This document shows positions 9,908 through 17,338 of a stretch of 64,000 nt of DNA, piece by piece. The notes below the pieces were generated by a model that had not been told where the DNA came from, did no database searches, and saw only the letters and a list, made by a program, of their open reading frames with translations. Location: positions 310,001-374,000 of the forward strand of contig NZ_JACHYN010000005.1 in assembly GCF_014192915.1 (NCBI RefSeq), written 5' to 3'. Origin of the DNA: Azospirillum sp. OGB3 (GTDB lineage Bacteria > Pseudomonadota > Alphaproteobacteria > Azospirillales > Azospirillaceae). Position numbers and translations under genes: made by a program. How positions within the stretch are numbered: the stretch's first letter is position 1; each line of letters opens with the position of its first letter.

Positions 9908-9977
9908 GGGCGGGCGGCTGTGTCCGGATTGCGGTGGAAAGCGGCTTTTTGAAGGTGCGTCAAAATGCGCTGGATTC

Positions 9978-9996
9978 CTGTATACAGATAGTATAC
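9978..9996. promoter_or_regulatory. GntR-type operator in the divergent promoter
   Basis: A perfect 10-bp palindrome CTGTATACAG (9978-9987) is followed at once by a second GTATAC (9991-9996). TNGTATACNA is the form of site usually bound by FadR-subfamily GntR regulators, and two such regulators are encoded in this cluster (5370-6047 and 12581-13264). The site lies 71 bp upstream of the oxidoreductase start and about 50-70 bp upstream of the lyase start, so one protein could control both directions. Confidence 0.6.
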
Positions 9997-10046
9997 GAGT
10001 AGTATTTAGGCAAGGTCAAAAATTAGGCAGGAGCTTGGGGGAACCC

Positions 10047-10940
10047 ATGACGGCATTGCGCGGCACCTACACGGTTCTCATCACCCCCTTCACCGCCGAC
10101 GGTGGTGCGGTGGACGTTCCGGCCCTGAAAAAGCTGGTGAACTGGCAGATCGAGCAGGGCATCCACGGGCTGATCCCGCTCGGCAGCACCGGCGAGTTCC
10201 TGTCGATGACCCCGGAGGAGCGGGCACAGGTCATCGAGATCTGCGTGCAGGAATCGGCGGGCCGCGTGCCCGTGCTGATCGGCACCGGCGCCGAATGGAC
10301 CCGCGACGCGGTCGCCCACGCCAAGGAAGCGGAGCGGATGGGCGCCGACGGGATCATGGTGATCCCGCCCTATTACAGCTCCCCGACGCCCGACGAGCTG
10401 TTCGAGCATTACCGCCGCATCGGCGAGGCGATCTCGCTGCCGGTGATGATCTACAACAACCCGGCAACCGCCAACGTCGACCTCACCCCGCCGATCGTCG
10501 CGCGGCTGAGCGAGATCGACAACGTGCTCTACATCAAGGAATCGACGCTGGAGGTGACGCGGGTCCGCGACATCATCGAGCTGTGCGGCGACCGCATGAC
10601 GGTGTTCGCCGGCATCCTCGGCTACGAATCCTTCTGGCTCGGCGCCCAGGGCTGGGTCGCCGTCTGCTCCAACCTGATCCCGCGGGATTCGGCCCGGCTG
10701 TTCGAGCTGGTGGCCGACCACAACGACAAGGACCAGGCGCTGGCGCTCTATAAGAAGATGCTGCCGATCGTCCGCTGGGTCGGCGGCCACCGCTACGTCG
10801 CCGCGTCGAAGACCGGGCTGGGCATGATGGGCCTGGCCGTGGGCGATCCGCGCGCGCCGCGCCTGCCGCTGCCGGCGGGCGATGCCGAGGCCCTGCGCGC
10901 CGATCTGGCGGCTTACGGGCTGATCGATTCCCTCGCCTGA
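10047..10940 (+). CDS. dihydrodipicolinate synthase/N-acetylneuraminate lyase family protein
   Basis: 297 residues of the class I aldolase DHDPS/NAL family. It contains GSTGE (46-50, substrate carboxylate loop), the Tyr of the YNNP motif (Y136) and the Schiff-base lysine in YIKEST (K164). Start at 10047, after GGAGCTTGGGGGAA; the frame is open further upstream but through the promoter region. Within this family are lyases, dehydratases and the deaminase of pyrroline-4-hydroxy-2-carboxylate in hydroxyproline breakdown. Beside an amino-acid-type oxidoreductase and transporter, a catabolic deaminase/lyase role is likelier than lysine biosynthesis. This is inference; the reaction is not proved by the motifs. 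Confidence 0.87.
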   Translation: MTALRGTYTVLITPFTADGGAVDVPALKKLVNWQIEQGIHGLIPLGSTGEFLSMTPEERAQVIEICVQESAGRVPVLIGTGAEWTRDAVAHAKEAERMGADGIMVIPPYYSSPTPDELFEHYRRIGEAISLPVMIYNNPATANVDLTPPIVARLSEIDNVLYIKESTLEVTRVRDIIELCGDRMTVFAGILGYESFWLGAQGWVAVCSNLIPRDSARLFELVADHNDKDQALALYKKMLPIVRWVGGHRYVAASKTGLGMMGLAVGDPRAPRLPLPAGDAEALRADLAAYGLIDSLA

Positions 10941-10974
10941 TCACTTCGCCTGAACACGAGAGAAGGTGACCACG

Positions 10975-11802
10975 ATGACCATTCGTACACTGCTGATCGC
11001 CGCCGGCCTGACCCTGTTCGCGCTGCCGGCCGCCGCCCAAACCGCCTGCAAGCCGGCGGTCGCCGATTCCGAGCTGGTCAAGCCCGGCACGCTGGTGATG
11101 TCGACCAACCCGACCCTGCCGCCGATGCAGTTCGTCGACTCCAATGGCGTGCTGAAGGGCATGCGCATCACGCTGGGCAACGAGATCGCCAAGCGGCTCT
11201 GCCTGACGCCGGAGTATGTCCGCATCGAGTTCTCGGCGATGATCCCCGGCCTCCAGGCTGGCCGCTGGGACCTCATCAACACCGGCATCTTCTGGACCGA
11301 GGAGCGGGCCAAGATGATGCCGATGATCAACTATGAATCCCAGGCCATCAGCATCTCGGTGTCCAAGGGCAACCCGCTGAAGATCACCAAGCCGGAAGAC
11401 CTGTCGGGCCGCCCGGTCGGCGTCGAACTGGGCGGCTTCGAGGAGCGCAAGCTGCGCGAGCTCGACAAGATGATTGTCGCCAAGGGTTTGAAGCCGATCG
11501 AGATCAAGACCTTCGACAACTTCGCCACGGCCTACCAGGCCCTGCGCGCCGGCCAGACCGAGGCGTCGGTGGCCATCGACCCGACGGCGACCGAGTACAG
11601 CAAGCGCGGCGACTTCGACCGCGCCCTGCACGGCCTGTTCCCGACCCCGGTCGCCCTGGCGATGAAGAGCAAGGCGCTGAGCGAGGCGGTGGTCGGCGTG
11701 CTCAACGACATGCAGAAGGACGGCTCGTACAAGGCCCTGATGGAAGAGTACGGCCTGCTGCCCAACGACGGCGCTTTCAAGGTCAACGGCCCCGGCATGT
11801 GA
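10975..11802 (+). CDS. amino acid ABC transporter substrate-binding protein (family 3)
   Basis: 275 residues with a clear Sec signal peptide (MTIRTLLIAAGLTLFALPAAAQ, about 22 residues, cleavage after AAA or AAAQ). The mature part is a family 3 periplasmic binding protein for polar amino acids or related compounds (NPTLPPMQFVDSNGVLKGM and the RPVGVELGG hinge region are typical). The ATG at 10975 is preferred over the GTG at 10966 because GAGAGAAGG then has normal spacing. It is followed by its permease after a strong intercistronic hairpin. The ligand is presumed to be the substrate of the linked catabolic enzymes. Confidence 0.92.
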   Translation: MTIRTLLIAAGLTLFALPAAAQTACKPAVADSELVKPGTLVMSTNPTLPPMQFVDSNGVLKGMRITLGNEIAKRLCLTPEYVRIEFSAMIPGLQAGRWDLINTGIFWTEERAKMMPMINYESQAISISVSKGNPLKITKPEDLSGRPVGVELGGFEERKLRELDKMIVAKGLKPIEIKTFDNFATAYQALRAGQTEASVAIDPTATEYSKRGDFDRALHGLFPTPVALAMKSKALSEAVVGVLNDMQKDGSYKALMEEYGLLPNDGAFKVNGPGM

Positions 11803-11805
11803 GTG

Positions 11806-11850
11806 GGTGCGGGCGGCGGCGGGGCTCGTCCCGGCCGCTGCCCGCGCACC
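11806..11850 (+). terminator. intercistronic hairpin between binding protein and permease
   Basis: GGTGC-GGGCGGCGGC pairs with GCCGC-TGCCCGCGCACC around a short loop, with a small bulge. There is no T-run. Hairpins at this position commonly stabilise the upstream binding-protein mRNA or attenuate read-through into the permease gene. Confidence 0.55.
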
Positions 11851-11874
11851 GGATAAGAACGAGAGGGTGATGGA

Positions 11875-12570
11875 ATGACCAGCGGCTGGAACTGGGACGG
11901 CTTCTTCGACTACCTGTTCAACGGGTATCTGCTCAGCGGAGCGATCACGACCCTGTGGCTGACGCTGGCGGGCATCGCCGGCGGTCTGGTGGTCGGCTGC
12001 CTGCTGGCGCTGCTGCGGCTGTCGCCCTACCGCTGGGTATCGGCGGCGGCGCAGGCCTACATCTGGGTGTTCCGCGGCACGCCGCTGCTGGTCCAGCTCA
12101 TCATCATCTACACCGGCCTGCCGCAGATCGGCATCAAGCTGTCGGTGACGGAATCCGCGCTGATCGGCCTGATCCTGAACGAGGCCGCCTATCTGGCCGA
12201 GATCATCCGCGGCGGCATCCTCGGCGTCGCCGCCGGGCAGAGCAACGCCGGCCGCGCGCTCGGCCTGAACTCGGCCCAGGTGATGGTCTACATCGTGCTG
12301 CCGCAAGCCATCCGCATCATCATCCCGGCGCTCGGCAACAGCGTGAACGGGCTGCTGAAGACGACCTCGGTCACCTCCGTCATCTCGATGGAGGAACTGC
12401 TGCGCAGCACCCAGCTGCTCATCCAGGAACGCTTCATGGTGCTGGAGCTGTTCACGGTGGCCGCGCTCTACTATCTGCTGATGACCTCGCTGTGGGACAT
12501 CGTCCAGCGCCGCATCGAGCGCCATTTCGGCCGCGCCTACCGCAACATCGCGATCGTCGACGGCCAGTGA
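11875..12570 (+). CDS. amino acid ABC transporter permease
   Basis: 231 residues of the His/Glu/Gln/Arg/opine permease family. A first membrane segment lies at about residues 20-45. The cytoplasmic EAA loop for ATPase contact reads NAGRALGLNSAQVMVYIVLP. Later helices reach about residue 205. Only one permease gene is present, so the channel would be a homodimer or the partner lies elsewhere. It sits between its binding protein and a GntR regulator (10 bp to the next start), and its ATPase is in the divergent operon at 6160-6888. Confidence 0.92.
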   Translation: MTSGWNWDGFFDYLFNGYLLSGAITTLWLTLAGIAGGLVVGCLLALLRLSPYRWVSAAAQAYIWVFRGTPLLVQLIIIYTGLPQIGIKLSVTESALIGLILNEAAYLAEIIRGGILGVAAGQSNAGRALGLNSAQVMVYIVLPQAIRIIIPALGNSVNGLLKTTSVTSVISMEELLRSTQLLIQERFMVLELFTVAALYYLLMTSLWDIVQRRIERHFGRAYRNIAIVDGQ

Positions 12571-12580
12571 GGCTCCGGTC

Positions 12581-13264
12581 ATGACCCCTCCCCCGGCCGA
12601 TCCGCTGTTCCCCCGGCCCGCCAACCTCGGCGACCAGACCTACGGGCATCTGCGCGAGCTGATCCTCAGCCGCCAGATCCCCGGCGGCGCCGAGGTGCCG
12701 GAGGGGCGGCTGGCCGAGCGGCTGAGCGTGTCGCGCACCCCGATGCGCGAGGCGCTGGTCCGGCTGGTCGGCGAGGGGCTGCTGGAGCGCACCAGCGAGC
12801 GCAGCTACCGCGTCCGCGTCGTCTCGGCCCGCGAGTTCTTCGAGTGCATGCAGATGCGCGAGCTGCTGGAGTGCCACGCCATCGAGACGGCGGTGCCGCT
12901 GGTGGAAGACGCCGACCTCGCCGAGCTGCGGCGCGGGCTCGACGCGCTGGACGGCGGCGAGGACGACATGCAGCACTGGCTCTACGACAACCACTTCCAC
13001 AGCTTCTTCGCCCGCGTCAGCGGCAACGCGACGCTGGCCGAGACCATCACGCGCATGCGCGTCGTCGCCCGCCTGTTCCGCATCTCGAGCGCCTTCCACC
13101 GCAAGAGCGAGATCGACACGGAGCACCGGGCGGTGCTGGAGGCGGTCGAGCGGCGCGACGCCGCCGCGGCCAAGGCCGCCATGCTGGCGCATCTGCGCAA
13201 CCTCCAGGACGACGCCCGCCGCGCCATCGCCGCCGAGGCCAATCCGGGCGGCTATTTTTTGTAG
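12581..13264 (+). CDS. second GntR family regulator, FadR/FCD type
   Basis: 227 residues: a winged helix at about residues 18-75 (LSVSRTPMREALVRLVGEGL) and an FCD helical domain with metal-site residues (NHFHSFFARVSGN and DTEHRAVLEA). It resembles the regulator at 5370-6047 in layout (same recognition-helix pattern and an equivalent YRVR linker), so the two may be paralogues recognising related operators. It is the last gene of the lyase-transporter operon, starting 10 bp after the permease, and is followed by a hairpin. Confidence 0.88.
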   Translation: MTPPPADPLFPRPANLGDQTYGHLRELILSRQIPGGAEVPEGRLAERLSVSRTPMREALVRLVGEGLLERTSERSYRVRVVSAREFFECMQMRELLECHAIETAVPLVEDADLAELRRGLDALDGGEDDMQHWLYDNHFHSFFARVSGNATLAETITRMRVVARLFRISSAFHRKSEIDTEHRAVLEAVERRDAAAAKAAMLAHLRNLQDDARRAIAAEANPGGYFL

Positions 13265-13267
13265 TAC

Positions 13268-13293
13268 CGACACGCCAATGAATCGGCGTGTCG
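13268..13293 (+). terminator. terminator-like hairpin after the second GntR gene
   Basis: CGACACGCC (13268-13276) and GGCGTGTCG (13285-13293) form a perfect 9-bp stem with an 8-nt loop, 3 bp after the gntR stop. The flank is T-rich upstream (ATTTTTTGTAG) and TATT downstream, so it could act in either direction. It separates the lyase-transporter operon from the hydantoinase gene. Confidence 0.6.
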
Positions 13294-13408
13294 TATTGCG
13301 TTCAAACGCCACGCAGGCTTTTCCGCGCCCATGTGGGCGCGCCGCCGCAGTCGCGACGGTATAAACCAGCAACCGCAAGACCCGTCCTTCGGGACCGAGG
13401 AGAGTTCC

Positions 13409-14833
13409 ATGCCGCAGTTCGACACCGTGATCCGCCATGGCACGCTGGCCACCGCGTCCGACGTGTTCGCCGCCGACCTCGGCGTGATCGGTGGCCGCAT
13501 CGCCGCCATCGGCACCGGGCTGGGACCGGGTGCGCGCGAGATCGACGCGACCGGCAAGCTGGTGCTGCCCGGCGGCGTCGATGGCCATTGCCACCTCGAC
13601 CAGCCGACCAGCGACGGCTCGCAGTCGGCCGACGATTTCGAGACGGGCACGCGCTCGGCGGCCTGCGGCGGGACCACGACGGTCATCCCCTTCGCCTGCC
13701 AGTTCAAGGGCCAGTCGCTGCGCGACGCGGTGACCGACTACCACCGGCGGGCCGACGGCAAGGCGGTGATCGACTACGCCTTCCACCTCATCGTCAGCGA
13801 CCCGACCGACCAGCTTCTCGGCCAGGACCTGCCGGCGCTGATCCATGACGGCTATACGTCGTTCAAGATCTACATGACCTACGACGACATGAAGCTGAAC
13901 GACCGGCAGGTGCTGGAACTGCTGAGCGTCGCCCGGCGCGACGGCGCCATGGCGATGATCCACGCCGAGAACGCCGACTTCATCGGCTGGCTGACCGACA
14001 AGCTGCTCGCCGCCGGCCACACCGCGCCGCGCTACCACGCCGATTCCCGGCCGATGCTGGTGGAGCGCGAGGCGACCCACCGCGCCATCGCCATGGCCGA
14101 GCTGGCCGACGTGCCGATCCTGATCGTCCATGTCTCGGGCCGCGAGGCGATCGAGCAGATCCACTGGGCGCAGGGCCGCGGCATGCGGATCTACGCCGAA
14201 ACCTGCCCGCAATACATGGTGCTGACCGAGCACGACCTGCACGGCCACGGAATGGAGGGGGCCAAGTGCATCTGCAGCCCGCCGCCGCGCGACAAGGCCA
14301 ACCAGGCGGACGTCTGGGACGCGCTGGCCGGCGGCACCTTCCACATCGTGTCGTCCGACCACGCGCCGTTCCGCTACCAGGACCCCAAGGGCAAGATGCT
14401 GCACGGCGCCAACACCCCCTTCAACTGGATCCCCAACGGCGTGCCGGGCATCGAGACGCGGCTGCCCATCCTGTTCTCGGAGGGCGTCAAGAAGGGCCGC
14501 ATCAGCCTGCAGCGCTTCGTCGAGCTGTCCTCGACCAACCCGGCCAAGATGTACGGCCTGCACCCGCGCAAGGGCAGCCTCGCCATCGGCGCCGACGCCG
14601 ACATCGTGATCTACGACCCGGACCGCAAGGTCACCATCACCAACGCCATGCTTCACCACAACGTCGACTACACCCCTTACGAGGGGCTGGAGGTGACCGG
14701 CTGGCCGGAAACCGTGCTGTCGCGCGGCGAGGTCGTGGTGGAGGGCGGCGCCTGCGTGGCGCAGCCCGGCCGCGGCGCCTTCCTGCGCTGCGACACGCCG
14801 GATCTGGCGCGGCCGAAGGTGGCGGCGGTCTGA
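13409..14833 (+). CDS. hydA: dihydropyrimidinase / hydantoinase
   Basis: 474 residues of the amidohydrolase superfamily, cyclic amidase branch. Binuclear zinc residues are visible: HxH at H60/H62 (DGHCHLDQP), the lysine to be carboxylated at K153 (FKIYMTYDD), then IHAEN, VHVSGREAIE and SSDHAPF. The enzyme hydrolyses dihydropyrimidines or 5-substituted hydantoins to N-carbamoyl amino acids in the cytoplasm. Start at 13409 after GAGGAGAG; the family N-terminus begins here. The following gene is DUF3830 and the preceding operon is an amino-acid-type importer plus catabolic enzymes, which suggests a cyclic amide as nutrient. No N-carbamoylase gene is present in the window. Confidence 0.9.
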   Translation: MPQFDTVIRHGTLATASDVFAADLGVIGGRIAAIGTGLGPGAREIDATGKLVLPGGVDGHCHLDQPTSDGSQSADDFETGTRSAACGGTTTVIPFACQFKGQSLRDAVTDYHRRADGKAVIDYAFHLIVSDPTDQLLGQDLPALIHDGYTSFKIYMTYDDMKLNDRQVLELLSVARRDGAMAMIHAENADFIGWLTDKLLAAGHTAPRYHADSRPMLVEREATHRAIAMAELADVPILIVHVSGREAIEQIHWAQGRGMRIYAETCPQYMVLTEHDLHGHGMEGAKCICSPPPRDKANQADVWDALAGGTFHIVSSDHAPFRYQDPKGKMLHGANTPFNWIPNGVPGIETRLPILFSEGVKKGRISLQRFVELSSTNPAKMYGLHPRKGSLAIGADADIVIYDPDRKVTITNAMLHHNVDYTPYEGLEVTGWPETVLSRGEVVVEGGACVAQPGRGAFLRCDTPDLARPKVAAV

Positions 14834-14846
14834 GAAAGCACCTTCC

Positions 14847-14894
14847 CCCCACCCTGCCCCTCCCCCACCGGACCGGAGAGGGTTTAGGGTGGGG
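14847..14894 (+). repeat. C-rich/G-rich intergenic hairpin repeat
   Basis: CCCCACCCT (14847-14855) pairs with AGGGTGGGG (14886-14894), with further pairing inside. It is the same style of element as at 239-265 and 31492-31520. It lies between the hydantoinase and DUF3830 genes and may tune expression between them. Confidence 0.5.
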
Positions 14895-14929
14895 CCTATG
14901 AGAAACCAAGAAATGAGGACCGCCACACC

Positions 14930-15346
14930 ATGGACGCCCTGACCATCACCGCCGGCCCCTTCACCTTCGGCGCCCGCTTTGAGTCGGCCGCCGCGCCGAA
15001 GACCTGCGCCAAGTTCCGCAGCCTGCTGCCCTACGAGGGCCAGATCGTCCATGTCCGCTGGAGCGGCGAAGGCGTGTGGATTCCGCTGGGCGACACCGAT
15101 TTCGGCCTCGGCTACGAGAACCACACCAGCCACCCGGCGCCGGGCCAGATCATCCTCTATCCGGGCGGCATCAGCGAGACCGAGATCCTGCTGGCCTACG
15201 GCGGCGTGCAGTTCTCCAGCAAGATGGGCCAGCTCGCCGGCAACCACTTCATCACCATCACCGAGGGGCTGGAGAATCTGGCCGAACTCGGCAAGCGCAC
15301 CCTGTGGCAGGGCGCACAGCCGATCCGCTTCGAGCTGGCCCGCTGA
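14930..15346 (+). CDS. DUF3830 (cyclophilin-like fold) protein
   Basis: 138 residues matching the DUF3830 family: a short beta-rich protein with SLLPYEGQIVHVRWSGEGVW, then YENHTSHPAPGQI, YPGGISETEILLAYGG and NHFITITEGLENL. The family has a cyclophilin-like beta barrel, but its role is not established. Members often sit next to dihydropyrimidinase/hydantoinase or amidohydrolase genes and amino-acid transporters, as here. A role in handling a cyclic amide or its product is only inferred from this neighbourhood. There is no signal peptide, so it is cytoplasmic. Confidence 0.8.
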   Translation: MDALTITAGPFTFGARFESAAAPKTCAKFRSLLPYEGQIVHVRWSGEGVWIPLGDTDFGLGYENHTSHPAPGQIILYPGGISETEILLAYGGVQFSSKMGQLAGNHFITITEGLENLAELGKRTLWQGAQPIRFELAR

Positions 15347-15401
15347 CCCACGGGGAACCGCCGTGCCCCGGTGCACGGCGGTTCCCCAGGCGGAACATTT
15401 C

Positions 15402-15420
15402 ATTGCGAATGATACGCATT
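15402..15420. promoter_or_regulatory. Fur box upstream of the FecI-type sigma gene
   Basis: ATTGCGAATGATACGCATT is a 19-bp imperfect palindrome with the central AATGATA character of iron-box sites. It lies about 140 bp upstream of the ECF sigma start and is followed by AAGTATATT, a possible -10. Iron-replete repression by Fur of the whole fecI-fecR-receptor module is the expected consequence. Confidence 0.7.
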
Positions 15421-15563
15421 CTAAGTATATTGCCGCCGTCATGCACCGGTCATGGCGCGGCGACGCCGCTTTTCTGTGGAGAAACGGGGCGACGCCATGC
15501 CCGATCTGCATCGCCTGCCCGACCCGCACCGCGTGAAGGCGCCGGTTCCTCGTCCGGTGGTGC

Positions 15564-16139
15564 ATGGCTGACACCGCCAAGCCGTCGCTCGACGCTCTTT
15601 TCATGGGACACCGAAGCACGCTGGTCCGCCTGTTGTCCCGCATGGTCGGCAGCGCCGCCACCGCCGAGGATCTGGCGCACGAGGCCTATCTCAAGGTAAG
15701 GGCGGCGGAACGCGACCGGCCGGTGGATCATCCCCTGCCCTTCCTGTTCCAGACGGCGCGCAACCTGGCCTTCGACCATCTGCGGCGGGAGCGCAGGCTC
15801 GCCGGGGTGGTCGTGCAGGACACCACCGTCGAAGGCGTGGAGGAGGTCGCCGCCCCCTTGCCCTCTCCGGAAACCCAGACGGGCGACCGCCAGCGGCTGG
15901 CCCGGATGAACGCCGCGCTGGCGACCCTGTCCGAGCGGCAGCGCCGCATTCTTCTGCTGAACCGGATGGAGGGGCTGTCCCACGCGGAGATCGCCGAGCG
16001 GCTCGACGTCTCGGTCAGCACGGTGCAGAAGGATCTGAAGGCCGCCCTGCTGGCCTGCCTGGAGGTGTTCGCCCGGCTCGACCGGGAAGGATTGCGGGTT
16101 TCCGCCGGCCCGAACGTCTTACAAAGAGACAAACCGTGA
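15564..16139 (+). CDS. ECF RNA polymerase sigma factor, FecI-like
   Basis: 191 residues. Region 2 covers about residues 10-80 (AEDLAHEAYLKVRAA; FLFQTARNLAFDHLRRERR) and region 4 about 110-165 (LSERQRRILLLNRMEGLSHAEIAERLDVSVSTVQKDL). FecI-type sigma factors transcribe the neighbouring ferric-siderophore receptor gene when released by a FecR partner. The next gene is FecR-like and overlaps by 4 bp. A Fur box lies upstream. The ribosome site is weak (GGTGG), but the ATG at 15564 gives the family N-terminus. Confidence 0.92.
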   Translation: MADTAKPSLDALFMGHRSTLVRLLSRMVGSAATAEDLAHEAYLKVRAAERDRPVDHPLPFLFQTARNLAFDHLRRERRLAGVVVQDTTVEGVEEVAAPLPSPETQTGDRQRLARMNAALATLSERQRRILLLNRMEGLSHAEIAERLDVSVSTVQKDLKAALLACLEVFARLDREGLRVSAGPNVLQRDKP

Positions 16140-17176
16140 CGGCACCACCCGCGACACCCATGCCTGACGACACCGACCCCTCCTTGCCGCTGGAGCAGGC
16201 GCTCGACTGGTTCATCCGTCTGCAGGCGGAGGATGCGGGAGAGGAGTGCCGGCGGGCCTGTGCCGACTGGTGCGCCGCCGATCCCCGCAACGCCCGCGCC
16301 TGGGCCCTGGCGCAGGACATGTGGGCCTCGCCCCTCCTCACCGAAGCGCTGGCAGCGACAACGGTTTCGCCCACAGCGGTTTCGGCCACAGCCGTTCCGA
16401 ACGCGGCGCCGCGCAACGCTGCGCCGACGGTCCCCCTCCGACCGTCGCGCCGTTCCCGGCCGCTGGCGCGCCGGGCGATGGCATGGGCGGCGGGCCTCCT
16501 GGTGGCGGTCGGGCTGGGGCTGGCCGCCGACCTGCCGCTGCGCCTGCAGGCCGATCACCGCACCGCGACCGGCGTGCAGGAGCGTCTGCAACTCGCCGAC
16601 GGATCGCAGGTGCTGATGGACACCGGGACGGCGCTCGCCACCGACCTCGAAGGGGGCGAGCGGCGGACCCGGCTGCTGCGCGGAGCCGCCTTCTTCGAGG
16701 TGACGCCCGACCCCTCCCGCCCCTTCCGGGTCGCGGCCGGTCCCGCCGTGGTGACCGTGGTCGGCACCGCCTTCGCCGTCCGCTATCTGGACGACCGGGT
16801 GACGGTGACGGTGCGCCACGGCGCGGTGGACGTGGCGCGTCCCGGCGGCCCCGCCGTGCGCCTGCGCGCGGGCGAGGAGGTGGTGGTCACGGCGTCGGGA
16901 GTCGGCGCGGAACACCCCGCCGACCTGTCTGCAGCGCTCGGCTGGGTCGATGGCCGGCTGGTCTTCGAGGACCGCCCCCTGCGAGCGGTTCTGGATGAAC
17001 TGGACCGCTATTATCCGGGGCTGATCCTGGTTCCCGATTCCCTTGCCGACCGCCGGATCACCGGCAATTACCGGCTGGACGATCCGGCGCGGACGGCGAC
17101 GGCGCTCGCCGGGCTGGTGCGGGCCGAGACGCTGCGGGTGTCCGACGCCCTGCTGATCCTGCGCCCGCGCCCCTGA
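16136..17176 (+). CDS. FecR-type anti-sigma factor / signal transducer
   Basis: 346 residues from the GTG at 16136, which overlaps the sigma stop (GTGA) and so suggests translational coupling; an ATG at 16160 is the alternative. The N-terminal cytoplasmic anti-sigma domain (DUF4880-like, ALDWFIRLQAEDAGE) is followed by a Ala/Thr/Val/Pro-rich linker, a single membrane segment at about residues 115-130, and the periplasmic FecR domain (GAAFFEVTPDPSRPF; VVTVVGTAFAVR). The C-terminal part (ITGNYRLDDPARTATALAG) is the receptor-contacting region. It senses an occupied TonB receptor and releases the sigma factor. Confidence 0.92.
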   Translation: MTAPPATPMPDDTDPSLPLEQALDWFIRLQAEDAGEECRRACADWCAADPRNARAWALAQDMWASPLLTEALAATTVSPTAVSATAVPNAAPRNAAPTVPLRPSRRSRPLARRAMAWAAGLLVAVGLGLAADLPLRLQADHRTATGVQERLQLADGSQVLMDTGTALATDLEGGERRTRLLRGAAFFEVTPDPSRPFRVAAGPAVVTVVGTAFAVRYLDDRVTVTVRHGAVDVARPGGPAVRLRAGEEVVVTASGVGAEHPADLSAALGWVDGRLVFEDRPLRAVLDELDRYYPGLILVPDSLADRRITGNYRLDDPARTATALAGLVRAETLRVSDALLILRPRP

Positions 17177-17338
17177 GTCCACCAGCTTTCTCTGCCCGCA
17201 AAACGGCCCTCAAAAAAATTTCCGCTTTTCACCATCCCCAAACGTCAGGTCGGCACGGCTATTAGGAATGCGTCGCAATTGCAATAAGCGGTGCGCTCCG
17301 GCCGGTCGATACGTCGCGATCATGGGGAATGCGTTACG

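Noticed and set aside
6863..9952. A 1,029-codon plus-strand frame opposite the fused oxidoreductase
   Set aside because: Its translation is rich in Arg, Gly, Ala, His and Gln with no domain, while the minus strand encodes a clear four-domain flavoprotein.
10047..10940. Biosynthetic dapA for lysine
   Set aside because: The family motifs are shared by many lyases, and the setting (importer, flavin dehydrogenase, GntR regulators) is catabolic.
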